Shown: positions 17,964 through 25,767 of the stretch, piece by piece
How positions within the stretch are numbered: position 1 is the stretch's first letter
How the letters are laid out: every line of letters begins with the position of its first letter
NCBI RefSeq assembly: GCF_001550375.1
Contig: NZ_LRTR01000506.1
Location: 1-47,191, forward strand
Reading direction: 5' to 3'
From: Streptomyces europaeiscabiei
GTDB lineage: Bacteria; Actinomycetota; Actinomycetes; Streptomycetales; Streptomycetaceae
Length of the DNA stretch: 47,191 nucleotides
Notes under the pieces: model-generated
Database searches by the model: none
What the model saw: the letters and a program-made list of their open reading frames with translations, nothing else
Told to the model about the DNA's origin: nothing
Translations under genes and position numbers: made by a program

Positions 17964-17992
17964 ACCGTAGAGGACTAGACCACTGGGGTCAA
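17964..17992 (-). promoter_or_regulatory. chitinase promoter with DasR (dre) site in the spacer
   Basis: On the minus strand TTGACC (17987-17992) and TACGGT (17964-17969) are exactly 17 nt apart. Between and around them lies AGTGGTCTAGTCCTCT (17969-17984), 14 of 16 positions of the DasR consensus. Binding of DasR would block the spacer. The predicted transcript start is near 17957, with an ~88-nt leader. Confidence 0.8.
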
Positions 17993-18044
17993 TGGTTCGG
18001 ACCAATTCCGGCGGGGTGCGGGCAGGTCGCCGAATGTGTCCTAA

Positions 18045-18058
18045 TGAACGCTCGTTAA
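18045..18058. promoter_or_regulatory. candidate TetR-type operator upstream of the acyl-CoA dehydrogenase
   Basis: TGAACGCTCGTTAA holds a short palindrome (AACG-CT-CGTT) of the kind bound by TetR-family lipid-catabolism regulators in actinobacteria. It lies about 170 nt before the dehydrogenase start. The rest of the 17993-18227 stretch shows a CATACT -10-like hexamer but nothing else clear. Confidence 0.3.
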
Positions 18059-18227
18059 CCGGTGACTCGCTGCTCCGGATCGGGCATACTCCAAGCGCCA
18101 CCGCCGCTGATCAGCGGCTTCCGCGATCCGGAGGAGGACCATCGGCTGTGGCACGTGAGACCCGGTGGCACCACGTCATCCCCTGTGCGTGTCCGCCGCA
18201 GTGCCCGACAGGGAGGAGAACGTCGCC

Positions 18228-19436
18228 ATGCCCGACCGCGCCCCGCAGCCGGTGGATCGTCAACTGCCCACGGAAGAGGCCCGGGATCTGATCTCGCTCG
18301 TCCGTGAGATCGCGCAGCGGGAGATCGCCCCGCACGCGGCCGAGGAGGAGGACGCCGGCCGCTTCCCGCGTGAACTCTTCGGCCTGCTCTCGGAGTCGGG
18401 ACTGCTCGGCCTGCCGTACGACTCGGAACACGGCGGCGGTGATCAGCCGTACGAGGTCTACCTCCAGGTCCTGGAAGAGCTCGCCATGGCCCGCCTCACG
18501 GTCGGCCTCGGCGTGAGCGTCCACACCCTCGCCTGCCACGCCCTCGCCAACTACGGCACCAAGGAGCAGCAGGCCGAGCATCTGCCGGCGATGCTCGGCG
18601 GCCGTCTGCTCGGCGCGTACTGCCTCTCCGAGCCCTCGTCCGGTTCGGACGCCGCGTCCCTGCGGACGAAGGCGGCGCGGGACGACGGGGGCCCCTCCCG
18701 CTCGAGCGGAGCCGAGAGCGGGGGAGACTGGGCGATCACCGGCACCAAGGCCTGGATCACGCATGGCGGCATCGCCGACTTCTACACGGTCATGGCCCGC
18801 ACGGGTGGTGAGGGCTCCCGGGGCATCACCGCCTTCCTGGTGCCCGGCGACGCCGAGGGGCTGAGCGCCGCCGCGCCCGAGAAGAAGATGGGTATGAAGG
18901 GCTCACCCACCGCGCAGCTCCACTTCGACGGGGTGCGCGTCGCCGACAGTCGGCGCCTCGGCGAGGAGGGCCAGGGTTTCGCGATCGCCCTGTCCGCGCT
19001 CGACTCCGGGCGGCTCGGCATCGCGGCCTGCGCGATCGGTGTGGCCCAGGCGGCGCTGGACGAGGCGGTCGAGTACGCCACCGGACGGCGGCAGTTCGGG
19101 CGGCCGGTCTCCGACTTCCAGGGGCTGCGCTTCATGCTCGCGGACATGGCCACGCAGATAGAGGCGGGCCGGGCGCTCTACCTCTCCGCCGCCCGGCTGC
19201 GCGACGCGGGCAGGCCCTTCTCCAAGCAGGCGGCCATGGCGAAGCTGCTGTGCACCGACGCCGCGATGAAGGTCACCACCGACGCCGTGCAGATCCTCGG
19301 CGGGTACGGCTACACGGCGGACTTCCCCGCCGAGCGGTACATGCGCGAGGCCAAGGTGCTCCAGATCGTCGAGGGCACCAATCAGATCCAGCGGATGGTC
19401 ATCGCCCGTCACCTCGCGGGGCCCGAGTCACGCTGA
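18228..19436 (+). CDS. acyl-CoA dehydrogenase
   Basis: A 402-aa FAD-dependent flavoprotein that oxidises acyl-CoA to the 2-enoyl-CoA, probably short or branched chain. Family signatures run in order: AYCLSEPSSGSDAASL (flavin-binding signature 1), GTKAWITHGG, MGMKGSPTAQLHFDGVRV, QFGRPVSDFQGLRFMLADM and QILGGYGYTADFPAERYMRE (signature 2), with the catalytic Glu in IVEGTNQIQ at the C-terminus. The ATG at 18228 has GGGAGGAG 9 nt upstream; the frame is open 21 codons further without support. Residues ~154-167 are an extra GGPSRSSGAESGG-type loop made by an inserted palindromic repeat. Its 3' end overlaps a small opposing gene by 38 nt. Confidence 0.95.
   Translation: MPDRAPQPVDRQLPTEEARDLISLVREIAQREIAPHAAEEEDAGRFPRELFGLLSESGLLGLPYDSEHGGGDQPYEVYLQVLEELAMARLTVGLGVSVHTLACHALANYGTKEQQAEHLPAMLGGRLLGAYCLSEPSSGSDAASLRTKAARDDGGPSRSSGAESGGDWAITGTKAWITHGGIADFYTVMARTGGEGSRGITAFLVPGDAEGLSAAAPEKKMGMKGSPTAQLHFDGVRVADSRRLGEEGQGFAIALSALDSGRLGIAACAIGVAQAALDEAVEYATGRRQFGRPVSDFQGLRFMLADMATQIEAGRALYLSAARLRDAGRPFSKQAAMAKLLCTDAAMKVTTDAVQILGGYGYTADFPAERYMREAKVLQIVEGTNQIQRMVIARHLAGPESR
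18687..18726 (+). repeat. intragenic copy of a Streptomyces GC-rich palindromic repeat
   Basis: The stretch around CCCGCTCGAGCGGAGCCGAG (18697-18716) flanked by GGGGGCCCCT and AGCGGGGGAG has the palindromic CCCGCTC...GAGAGCGGGGGAG design of a dispersed element common between Streptomyces genes. Here it is inside the dehydrogenase gene, in frame, adding about 14 residues to a surface loop between two conserved motifs. Confidence 0.6.
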
Positions 19437-19698
19437 AGGAGCCACGGAAGAGGTCGGGCACGGCGAAGGGATCCATGATGCTGCCGAACTGGTCGAGGCC
19501 GCTCGGCGGCGTCGCCAGTCGCACCCACTCCGGATCGTGACGCCCCGGCAGGGTGCGGCCTCGGTCGGCCCAAGTCCGCAGCAGGGCCCGGTAGATCGGC
19601 GGGTCCTGCGGCTGGGCCGACCCCTGCGGAAGCGATTCTGCCGAAGCCGGTACGAAGATGTGACGCCGACTTCCGGTCACCGAAAATGTTGGGGTCAT
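19399..19698 (-). CDS. small protein of unknown function
   Basis: A 99-aa ORF whose C-terminal half (PPIYRALLRTWADRGRTLPG, then RHDPEWVRLATPP) looks protein-like and resembles short Streptomyces-only hypotheticals with a 'GRTLPGRHDPEW' core. The ATG at 19698 lacks a visible Shine-Dalgarno sequence; an in-frame GTG about 12 codons upstream has GGGAG too close. Its last 38 nt overlap the acyl-CoA dehydrogenase 3' end on the other strand. No domain is recognised. Confidence 0.5.
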   Translation of the reverse strand: MTPTFSVTGSRRHIFVPASAESLPQGSAQPQDPPIYRALLRTWADRGRTLPGRHDPEWVRLATPPSGLDQFGSIMDPFAVPDLFRGSFSVTRAPRGDGR

Positions 19699-19832
19699 AC
19701 CGGGCCAACGCCCGTGAGGGCGCCCGGTCACCACTCCCGGGAATCGTGTCTGAGTTCGCGACGGAACCGAACGGGGCAGGACGGGGCCTGCCCGTCGGGC
19801 GCGCGGACGGACTGGGCCGACAGGCCCTGGAA

Positions 19833-20258
19833 TCAGGCCGCCTGACGCCGCATCACCGGCACGCGCATCGGGCGCGAGCCCGGACCGCCGACGTGCGAGA
19901 AGGGCTGTGTCCGCCAGTCGAGGCCCTGAGGGAGCGTCAACAGAAGGGCCGTGTCCTGCTCCTGCGGCTCGACGGACTCGTCCGCCGACCGGGCGTCGCC
20001 GGCCGAACGGCCCGTACCCGCGCAGACCGTGAGCCCGAAGGGGTTCCACGGCGACACGACCAGCGCGTGCTCCGGCAGGCTGTCCTCGTCGGACAGCAGG
20101 GCGATGGGCTGCGCGCAGTCCGGGCAGATCACCCGGTACATCTCGAAGGTGTCGTACGCGTCGAACTCGTCGTCCGGTTCGACGCCCTCCGGCTCGGGAT
20201 CGATGACGGCCTGGAGCCGCTTGGGCACGGTACGACCAGGGCGCTTAAGACTCTGCAT
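19833..20258 (-). CDS. hypothetical protein with single CxxC motif
   Basis: A 141-aa acidic protein starting MQSLKRPGRTVPKRLQAVID. GGGGGAG lies 7 nt before the ATG at 20258, a strong start. The centre (RVICPDCAQPIALL) contains one CxxC that looks like half a zinc ribbon; a lone further Cys (TVCAGTG) follows ~45 residues later. The C-terminus is Pro/Gly/Arg-rich. It is divergent from the Lrp regulator gene across 270 bp. I do not recognise the family. Confidence 0.7.
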   Translation of the reverse strand: MQSLKRPGRTVPKRLQAVIDPEPEGVEPDDEFDAYDTFEMYRVICPDCAQPIALLSDEDSLPEHALVVSPWNPFGLTVCAGTGRSAGDARSADESVEPQEQDTALLLTLPQGLDWRTQPFSHVGGPGSRPMRVPVMRRQAA

Positions 20259-20527
20259 GGAATTCTCCCCCTCGGGCTGGGTCGTGAAGGCGCTGCGGCC
20301 TCCGACCACAGCAAGCACTTCCCGTCCCGTCTCGACCGTAATCACGAGATCATCACGCAGCCTGTTCGGATGCTGTGGTCTTCGTCACATGCCGCTCGCA
20401 GATGCCCGACACGGCGACGTTGTCACCCATATGGCTCATCGGCGCCCCTCGGTCGCATCACGAACCGGGCATGACCTGCGCCGCTCGGGTATCGAAGGAG
20501 ATCAACCGCCCTGTAGGTTCTTGCGCC

Positions 20528-20968
20528 ATGGAGGAGCTGGACCGACAGATCGTGCAGCTGCTCGTCGCGGACGGGCGGATGAGCTACACCGACCTGGGCA
20601 AGGCCACGGGCCTGTCCACGTCGGCGGTACATCAGCGTGTGCGCCGACTTGAGCAGCGTGGCGTCATCCGGGGCTATGCCGCGGTCGTCGACCCGGAAGC
20701 CGTCGGGCTGCCGATGACCGCGTTCATCTCGGTCAAACCCTTCGACCCCAGCGCCCCCGACGACATCGCCGAACGCCTCGCCGGCGTCCCGGAGATCGAG
20801 GCCTGCCACAGCGTCGCCGGCGACGAGAACTACATCCTCAAGGTCCGTGTGGCGACCCCGCACGAACTGGAGGAACTCCTGGCCCGGCTCCGGTCCCTGG
20901 CGGGCGTGTCGACGCGAACGACGGTGGTGCTGTCCACGCCTTACGAGGCGAGGCCGCCGAGGATCTGA
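20528..20968 (+). CDS. Lrp/AsnC family transcriptional regulator
   Basis: A 146-aa regulator: N-terminal HTH (ELDRQIVQLLVADGRMSYTD then LGKATGLSTSAVHQRVRRLE, residues 3-45) and a C-terminal RAM ligand-binding domain (AVGLPMTAFISVKPFD..., AGDENYILKVRVAT). These are amino-acid-responsive feast/famine regulators. It starts at ATG 20528; the longer open frame from 20375 is unsupported. It sits upstream of the amidohydrolase gene and divergent from an unknown gene; the target is not evident. A weak hairpin at 20975-21012 follows. Confidence 0.93.
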   Translation: MEELDRQIVQLLVADGRMSYTDLGKATGLSTSAVHQRVRRLEQRGVIRGYAAVVDPEAVGLPMTAFISVKPFDPSAPDDIAERLAGVPEIEACHSVAGDENYILKVRVATPHELEELLARLRSLAGVSTRTTVVLSTPYEARPPRI

Positions 20969-20974
20969 CCGGTA

Positions 20975-21012
20975 CTGCCGACTGCCGGCTGTCGGCCGTC
21001 GGCCGTCGGCAG
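20975..21012 (+). terminator. possible terminator after the Lrp gene
   Basis: CTGCCGAC (20975-20982) pairs with GTCGGCAG (21005-21012) across a loop made of GTCGGCC-type direct repeats that allow further pairing. It starts 6 nt after the stop codon. Confidence 0.45.
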
Positions 21013-21147
21013 CGGCCCGATCGACCGCTCACCGCCGTGGGCAATCGTTCCGCAGGGCGGAACGGACGGGCGCAGCCGACAGGGTCGGGCGCCTCGAAAG
21101 CGCGGCCCTGGTGCGGCGCGGCAGCCGGCGCACGCGAAACTGTCCCC

Positions 21148-22752
21148 ATGAGTGATCGCACCGCCTCGTCGAAAACCGTGCTGCTCCGCGGTGGAGAAGT
21201 CCACAGCCCCGCCGACCCGTTCGCCACCGCGATGGTCGTGGAACACGGCCAGATCGCCTGGGTCGGCTCCGAGGGCGCCGCCGACGCCTTCGCGGCCGGT
21301 GTCGACGAGGTGATCGACCTCGAAGGCGCCCTGGTCACCCCGGCGTTCACCGATGCCCATGTGCACACCACGGCCACCGGCCTCGCCCTCACCGGCCTCG
21401 ACCTCTCCTGCGCCCCCACCCTGGACGCCGCCCTCGTTCTCGTACGGGAATTCGCGGCCGCCCGTCCGGCCGACCGTGTCCTCCTCGGCCACGGCTGGGA
21501 CGCGGCACGCTGGCCCGGCGGCCGCCCGCCGACCCGCGCCGAACTCGACGAGGCCACCGGCGGCCGCCCGCTCTACCTGAGCCGGATCGACGTTCACTCG
21601 GCGGTCGTCACCACGGCCCTGCTCGACCTGGTCCCGGGCGCCGCCGCCTTCGAGGACGGCCCCCTCACCCGGGACGCCCACCACGCCGTACGTGCCACCG
21701 CCCTCGGTGCCATCACTCCCGCCCAGCGCACCGAGGCCCAGCGGGCCGCCCTCGCCCACGCCGTCTCGCTCGGTATCGGCTCGTTCCATGAGTGCGCGGG
21801 ACCCGAGATCTCCTCCGAGGACGACTTCACGGGGCTGCTGCGGCTCGCCGCCGAGGAGCCCGGCCCCCGCGTGGTCGGCTACTGGGCGGAGCGCGACGTC
21901 GAGAGGGCGCGTGCCCTCGGGGCCGTCGGAGCCGCGGGCGACCTCTTCGTCGACGGGGCCCTCGGGTCGCACACCGCGTGCCTGCACGAGCCGTACGCCG
22001 ATGCCGCGCACACCGGCACGGCGTACCTGGACGCGGAGGCCGTCGCCGCCCATGTGGTCGCCTGCACCGAGGCGGGGCTCCAGGCGGGCTTCCACGCCAT
22101 CGGGGACGCTGCGGTGGCCTCGGTCGTCGAGGGAGTGCGCGCCGCCGCCGAGAAGGTCGGTCCGGCCCGGGTGAGGGCCGCCCGGCACCGCGTCGAGCAC
22201 GCCGAGATGCTGACCCCCGAGACCGTCGCCGCCTTCGCCGAACTCGGCCTCACCGCCTCCGTCCAGCCCGCCTTCGACGCGCTGTGGGGCGGCGAGGAGG
22301 GCATGTACGCCCAGCGGCTGGGCCTGGAGCGTGCCCGCACCCTCAACCCGTTCGCGGCCCTGCTGCGCGCCGGCGTGCCCCTGGCCTTCGGTTCCGACAG
22401 CCCGGTCACCCCCCTCGATCCGTGGGGCACCGTCCGCGCGGCGTCCTTCCACCGCACGCCGGAGCACCGGGTGTCCGTGCGCGCCGCGTTCACGGCACAC
22501 ACGCGGGGCGGCTGGCGGGCGATCGGACGGGACGACGCGGGCGTCCTCGTACCGGGCGCGCCCGCGGACTACGCGGTGTGGCGCACCGGCGAACTCGTCG
22601 TCCAGGCACCCGACGACCGGGTCGCCCGCTGGTCCACCGACCCCCGTTCCGGCACCCCCGGCCTGCCCGACCTGAGTCCCGGCGCCGACCTGCCCGTCTG
22701 TCTGCGGACCGTGGTGGCCGGGCGAACGGTTTTCGTACGGCCGGGGGAGTGA
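21148..22752 (+). CDS. amidohydrolase family protein (YtcJ-like, amidohydrolase_3)
   Basis: A 534-aa metal-dependent hydrolase. It shows the expected metal-ligand set: HxH in TDAHVHTTA (about residue 70), later histidines in GFHAIGDAAV and RHRVEHAEM, and the Asp of AFGSDSPVTP. The N-terminal beta-sandwich (VLLRGGEVHSPADPFATAMV) and C-terminal part (APADYAVWRTGEL) frame the barrel. YtcJ-like enzymes are deduced amidases or imidases of unknown substrate; the context (Lrp upstream, mannosyltransferase downstream) does not define it. I use the ATG at 21148; the open frame runs further upstream through non-coding-looking sequence. Confidence 0.9.
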   Translation: MSDRTASSKTVLLRGGEVHSPADPFATAMVVEHGQIAWVGSEGAADAFAAGVDEVIDLEGALVTPAFTDAHVHTTATGLALTGLDLSCAPTLDAALVLVREFAAARPADRVLLGHGWDAARWPGGRPPTRAELDEATGGRPLYLSRIDVHSAVVTTALLDLVPGAAAFEDGPLTRDAHHAVRATALGAITPAQRTEAQRAALAHAVSLGIGSFHECAGPEISSEDDFTGLLRLAAEEPGPRVVGYWAERDVERARALGAVGAAGDLFVDGALGSHTACLHEPYADAAHTGTAYLDAEAVAAHVVACTEAGLQAGFHAIGDAAVASVVEGVRAAAEKVGPARVRAARHRVEHAEMLTPETVAAFAELGLTASVQPAFDALWGGEEGMYAQRLGLERARTLNPFAALLRAGVPLAFGSDSPVTPLDPWGTVRAASFHRTPEHRVSVRAAFTAHTRGGWRAIGRDDAGVLVPGAPADYAVWRTGELVVQAPDDRVARWSTDPRSGTPGLPDLSPGADLPVCLRTVVAGRTVFVRPGE

Positions 22753-22861
22753 TCTCCCGCGAGGGCGCGGAGCCGACCACGACCCGGCGGCGCGCCGCGC
22801 GACCTGCGGCTCCTCCCCTCCGACCAGGCCTTTGCGGGAAAATTCGCAGGTCAGGCAGTGG

Positions 22862-22892
22862 TTGACAGGTGGCCGCAGGAGACGGGTAGGTT
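22862..22892 (+). promoter_or_regulatory. strong candidate housekeeping promoter
   Basis: A perfect TTGACA -35 (22862-22867) and TAGGTT -10 (22887-22892) with a 19-nt spacer (one longer than ideal). It would start a transcript near 22899, about 450 nt before the next start codon. Confidence 0.55.
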
Positions 22893-23345
22893 CTGCCGGG
22901 TCCACCACCGGACGTCCGATCGGGGAACTTCCGCGCGGTCGTACGGAGCGCCGCTGGGTCGAGGGTGGTGTGCCGTACCGGCGCACCACCACTGGGAGCC
23001 AGGCCCAGGGGTCGCGCTCCGGCGAGGGAACGTTCCGGCCCGGTCGGGTAGGTGTGACCCGGGTGGGGCCCGGACGCTCAGTAGACAACGGCTTTCGGTC
23101 GACCCGCAGCCAGCGGGCCCCAGGTCGGCCCGAAGGGCGTCGGGCCCCCATCCGCAGGGGGCGACATCGGTACTCCGTCCCGGGTCGGCGTGGGATCTGC
23201 CCGTGGCGGGCGCACAGGCTACTCAGAGCGCGCTCCCGCACACCTCCTGTTCAATGGGCACCTCTCCGGGCACCGGCCGACACTCCATCGCAGGCCGTGG
23301 CCACTATGGTGGTTCCCTGCGCACGGAGGACTTGAAGGGGCAGCA
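22893..23345 (+). ncRNA. long structured leader or small RNA region upstream of the mannosyltransferase
   Basis: About 450 nt without a credible ORF (the open frames are Arg-rich with poor third-position bias) but rich in helices. GGTGGTGTGCCG (22964-22975) pairs with 22979-22990 (one G-U), and there is a GCCCCC/GGGGGC hairpin around 23142-23162. It follows the TTGACA promoter directly. A weaker CACTAT hexamer near 23303 could be the mannosyltransferase's own -10, which would leave the upstream transcript as a separate RNA. It does not match RNase P, tmRNA, SRP RNA or a riboswitch known to me. Confidence 0.35.
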
Positions 23346-24161
23346 GTGAACGACGGCGACGGGACCCTCGCGGCGGAAGGCCAGGAGAGGCGGTTCGGCC
23401 CGCTCGGCACGGCCTTGGTGATCATCCCGACCTACAACGAGGCGGAGAACATCAAGGCGATCGTCGGCCGGGTGCGGAAGGCTGTTCCCGACGCGCACGT
23501 CCTGGTGGCCGACGACAACAGCCCCGACGGCACGGGCAAGCTCGCCGACGAACTGGCCGTCGAGGACGACCGTGTCCAGGTGCTGCACCGCAAGGGCAAG
23601 GAAGGGCTGGGCGCCGCCTACCTCGCGGGATTCCGCTGGGGCATGGAGCACGGCTACGGCGTCCTCATCGAGATGGACGCCGACGGCTCCCACCAGCCCG
23701 AGGAGCTGCCCCGGCTGCTGACCGCGCTCAAGGGCGCCGACCTCGTCCTCGGCTCCCGCTGGGTGCCGGGCGGACGCGTGGTGAACTGGCCCAGGTCCCG
23801 CGAGTTCATCTCCCGCGGCGGCAGCCTCTACTCCCGTGTCCTGCTCGATGTCCCCGTCCGCGACGTCACCGGCGGCTACCGGGCCTTCCGCAGCGAGACC
23901 CTCCAAGGGCTCGGCCTGGACGAGGTCGCCTCCCAGGGCTACTGCTTCCAGGTCGACCTCGCCCGCCGCGCGATCAAGGCGGGCTACCACGTCGTCGAGG
24001 TGCCCATCACCTTCGTCGAGCGCGAGCTGGGCGACTCCAAGATGAGCCGCGACATCCTCGTCGAGGCGCTGTGGCGGGTCACGGCGTGGGGCGTGAGAGA
24101 GCGGGTCGGCAAGGTGCTGGGGCGGAACGGCAAGGGGTCCGGGGACGACAGGCAGGGCTGA
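23346..24161 (+). CDS. ppm1: polyprenol monophosphomannose synthase (GT2)
   Basis: A 271-aa cytoplasmic-face glycosyltransferase of family 2 that transfers mannose from GDP-Man to polyprenyl phosphate, the donor for protein O-mannosylation and lipoglycans. Motifs are VIIPTYNEAENI, ADDNSPDGTG and the DxD-type site IEMDADGSHQPE, then GSRWVPGG and the TGGYRAFR acceptor loop. It lacks the N-terminal acyltransferase domain that some mycobacterial Ppm1 proteins have fused, as is normal in Streptomyces. The GTG at 23346 has AGGGG at good spacing. Synteny with fxsA and rbpA supports the call. Confidence 0.93.
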   Translation: MNDGDGTLAAEGQERRFGPLGTALVIIPTYNEAENIKAIVGRVRKAVPDAHVLVADDNSPDGTGKLADELAVEDDRVQVLHRKGKEGLGAAYLAGFRWGMEHGYGVLIEMDADGSHQPEELPRLLTALKGADLVLGSRWVPGGRVVNWPRSREFISRGGSLYSRVLLDVPVRDVTGGYRAFRSETLQGLGLDEVASQGYCFQVDLARRAIKAGYHVVEVPITFVERELGDSKMSRDILVEALWRVTAWGVRERVGKVLGRNGKGSGDDRQG

Positions 24162-24274
24162 GCCTGCGGCGTGGACGGGTTCGTTCGCGGCCGGTGGAGG
24201 CCCGGTCGTGTTCCACAGCCGGTCCTGATCATCCCCTTATGCCGTGCTGAGCCTGGGCCAGGCACACTGGGAGC

Positions 24275-24871
24275 ATGACGACTGGCGCTCCGCCCCCGAC
24301 GTATCCCGCCCGGCCCCGGCGCTCCCGGCTGCGCACGTTTTTGCCGTTGGGTGTCGCCGCGTGGCTGGTGCTGGAGATCTGGCTGCTCACGGTGGTCGCG
24401 GGCGCGGCCGGTGGCTTCACGGTCTTCCTGCTCCTCGTCGCCGGATTCGTCGCCGGCTCCGCGGTGGTCAAGCGGGCCGGGCGGCGGGCGTTCCGGGCGC
24501 TGAGCGAGACGTTGCAACAGCAGCAGGGCGGTGCGGGTGAGCCGGGCGCCGGGAGTGAACCGGGCAAGAGCGAGGGCAACGGGTTCCTGATGCTGGGGGG
24601 CCTGTTGCTGATGCTGCCGGGGCTGGTGTCCGATGCGGTGGGGCTGGTGCTGCTGATTCCACCGGTGCAGAAGGCGTCGGGGCGCTATGCGGAGCGGACC
24701 TTCGAGCGGAAGATTCGGGAAGCAAGTTCCGGGGGCCTCGGGGATGCCTTTCAGCAGGCGCGGATTCATCGGCCCGACGGCAAGGTCGTGCAAGGGGAAG
24801 TGATTCGGGACGATGAGGGTTTCCGGGACGCTTCGCCGCCGCAGGGGCCGCGCCCGCCGTTGAACCGGTAA
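24275..24871 (+). CDS. fxsA: FxsA family membrane protein
   Basis: A 198-aa protein with the FxsA core: hydrophobic helices at about 22-45 and 47-65, then a third region from GNGFLMLGGLLLMLPGLVSD to LVLLIPPVQK, which contains the conserved LPGLVSDxxGxxLLIPP signature. In E. coli FxsA protects against F exclusion of phage T7; its normal role is unclear. The linker (about 75-105) is Gln/Gly/Glu-rich and longer than in E. coli. It ends convergently with rbpA, with a strong terminator hairpin between. Confidence 0.92.
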   Translation: MTTGAPPPTYPARPRRSRLRTFLPLGVAAWLVLEIWLLTVVAGAAGGFTVFLLLVAGFVAGSAVVKRAGRRAFRALSETLQQQQGGAGEPGAGSEPGKSEGNGFLMLGGLLLMLPGLVSDAVGLVLLIPPVQKASGRYAERTFERKIREASSGGLGDAFQQARIHRPDGKVVQGEVIRDDEGFRDASPPQGPRPPLNR

Positions 24872-24983
24872 GGCGTTCTCCCGCCCCGCCGCCCCTGACC
24901 GTCCCATGCCGTCCGGTGCTCCAGGGGTTGGGTGCCCCTTCGATCCGGCTCGGGTGGCTCTTCGCCCGCGGCAGAGTGGGCTT

Positions 24984-25020
24984 CTCGCGTAGTTCCCCGA
25001 GCCCCTGACGGGGTGCGTGG
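24984..25020. repeat. degenerate copy of the AGTTCCCCGCGCCCC element
   Basis: AGTTCCCCGAGCCCCTGACG (24991-25010) followed by GGGTGCGTGG is a decayed version of the palindrome at 10833-10870: the left arm is nearly intact and the right arm carries several substitutions. Confidence 0.6.
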
Positions 25021-25042
25021 GTCGCACAGGGCGCGCGAAAAG

Positions 25043-25080
25043 ACCGCGGGCGCCGTACATGTTCGTACGGCGCCCACGGT
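25043..25080. terminator. bidirectional terminator between fxsA and rbpA
   Basis: A perfect 11-bp stem, GGGCGCCGTAC (25048-25058) and GTACGGCGCCC (25065-25075), extends by ACCG/CGGT across one mismatch and closes loop ATGTTC. It sits between two convergent genes. Confidence 0.85.
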
Positions 25081-25126
25081 CATCGGTTGCGCTGTTGTGG
25101 TTCCGCTAGGCCCCCAGAAGGGCGGG

Positions 25127-25501
25127 CTATGCGGACTTGCGGCTGTCTCGCGGATGTACCGCGATGTTCATCGCGCCGGAGCGGAGAACTGCGAGGCGCT
25201 CCTCGAGGACCTCTTCGAGTTCCTCACGGGTGCGCCGCTCCATCAGCATGTCCCAATGCGTACGCGCGGGCTTGGCCTTCTTTTCCTCAGGGCCGTCGCC
25301 GTCCACGAGGAGTGCTTGGACCCCGCAGACCTTGCACTCCCACTCCGGCGGAATCTCCGCCTCGACCGAGAAGGGCATCTCGAAGCGGTGCCCCTTCTCG
25401 CATGCGTACTCCACGGCCTGGCGCGGAGCCAAGTCGATGCCGCGGTCCGTCTCGTAGCTGGTCACCACGAGGCGCGTGCCGCGAAGAGCTCGCTCACTCA
25501 T
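25127..25501 (-). CDS. rbpA: RNA polymerase-binding protein RbpA
   Basis: A 124-aa actinobacterial RNA polymerase partner that binds the principal sigma factor and stabilises open complexes; it also affects rifampicin tolerance. Recognisable parts: N-terminal tail with LRGTRLVVTSYETDRG, the central fold with CEKGH...WECKVCG (three zinc-type cysteines, C34 and the CxxC pair), the basic linker EEKKAKPARTHWDMLMERR, and the C-terminal sigma-interaction helix (REELEEVLEERLAVLR). Length is exactly that of Streptomyces RbpA. A sigma-R type promoter is visible upstream (25563-25588), consistent with known control of rbpA by thiol-oxidative stress. Confidence 0.98.
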   Translation of the reverse strand: MSERALRGTRLVVTSYETDRGIDLAPRQAVEYACEKGHRFEMPFSVEAEIPPEWECKVCGVQALLVDGDGPEEKKAKPARTHWDMLMERRTREELEEVLEERLAVLRSGAMNIAVHPRDSRKSA

Positions 25502-25562
25502 GAATCGTGCCTCCCGGGCTTGTCGCCCACAGGACAGGTGTCGCTGTCGTCGTCATCCGGTC

Positions 25563-25588
25563 AACGTCCGGTCGGCGGTAAAGATTCC
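25563..25588 (-). promoter_or_regulatory. sigma-R dependent promoter of rbpA
   Basis: On the minus strand GGAAT (25584-25588), an 18-nt spacer and GTT (25563-25565) fit the SigR consensus GGAAT-N18-GTT exactly. The transcript would start about 55 nt before the rbpA ATG. rbpA is an established SigR target in S. coelicolor. Confidence 0.85.
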
Positions 25589-25663
25589 CGTTGCGTGTCC
25601 CGATCCGGGTCACGCGTCGCCGTCGTAGCCGCCCTTGTTGTACCCACCCGCGCCCGGTTTGTC

Positions 25664-25681
25664 ACATCTGACAGCAGATGT
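25664..25681. promoter_or_regulatory. palindrome upstream of rbpA
   Basis: ACATCTG (25664-25670), ACAG, CAGATGT (25675-25681): a perfect 7-bp inverted repeat in the 266-bp gap between the MFS gene and rbpA. It could be an operator, or the terminator of the MFS transcript, but the arms are too AT-rich and short for a convincing terminator. Confidence 0.3.
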
Positions 25682-25767
25682 CACCCAGCGTTTCGGCATC
25701 TTTGACGCGCAGTAACGGTACGCCTGGCAGGCCAAACGCGTACACTACAGCCCTTTCGCTCCCGGCG

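Noticed and set aside
22832..23349. Two overlapping 160-170 codon plus-strand ORFs before the mannosyltransferase
   Set aside because: Arg/Gly/Pro-rich with weak codon bias and no domain; the region is better read as non-coding.
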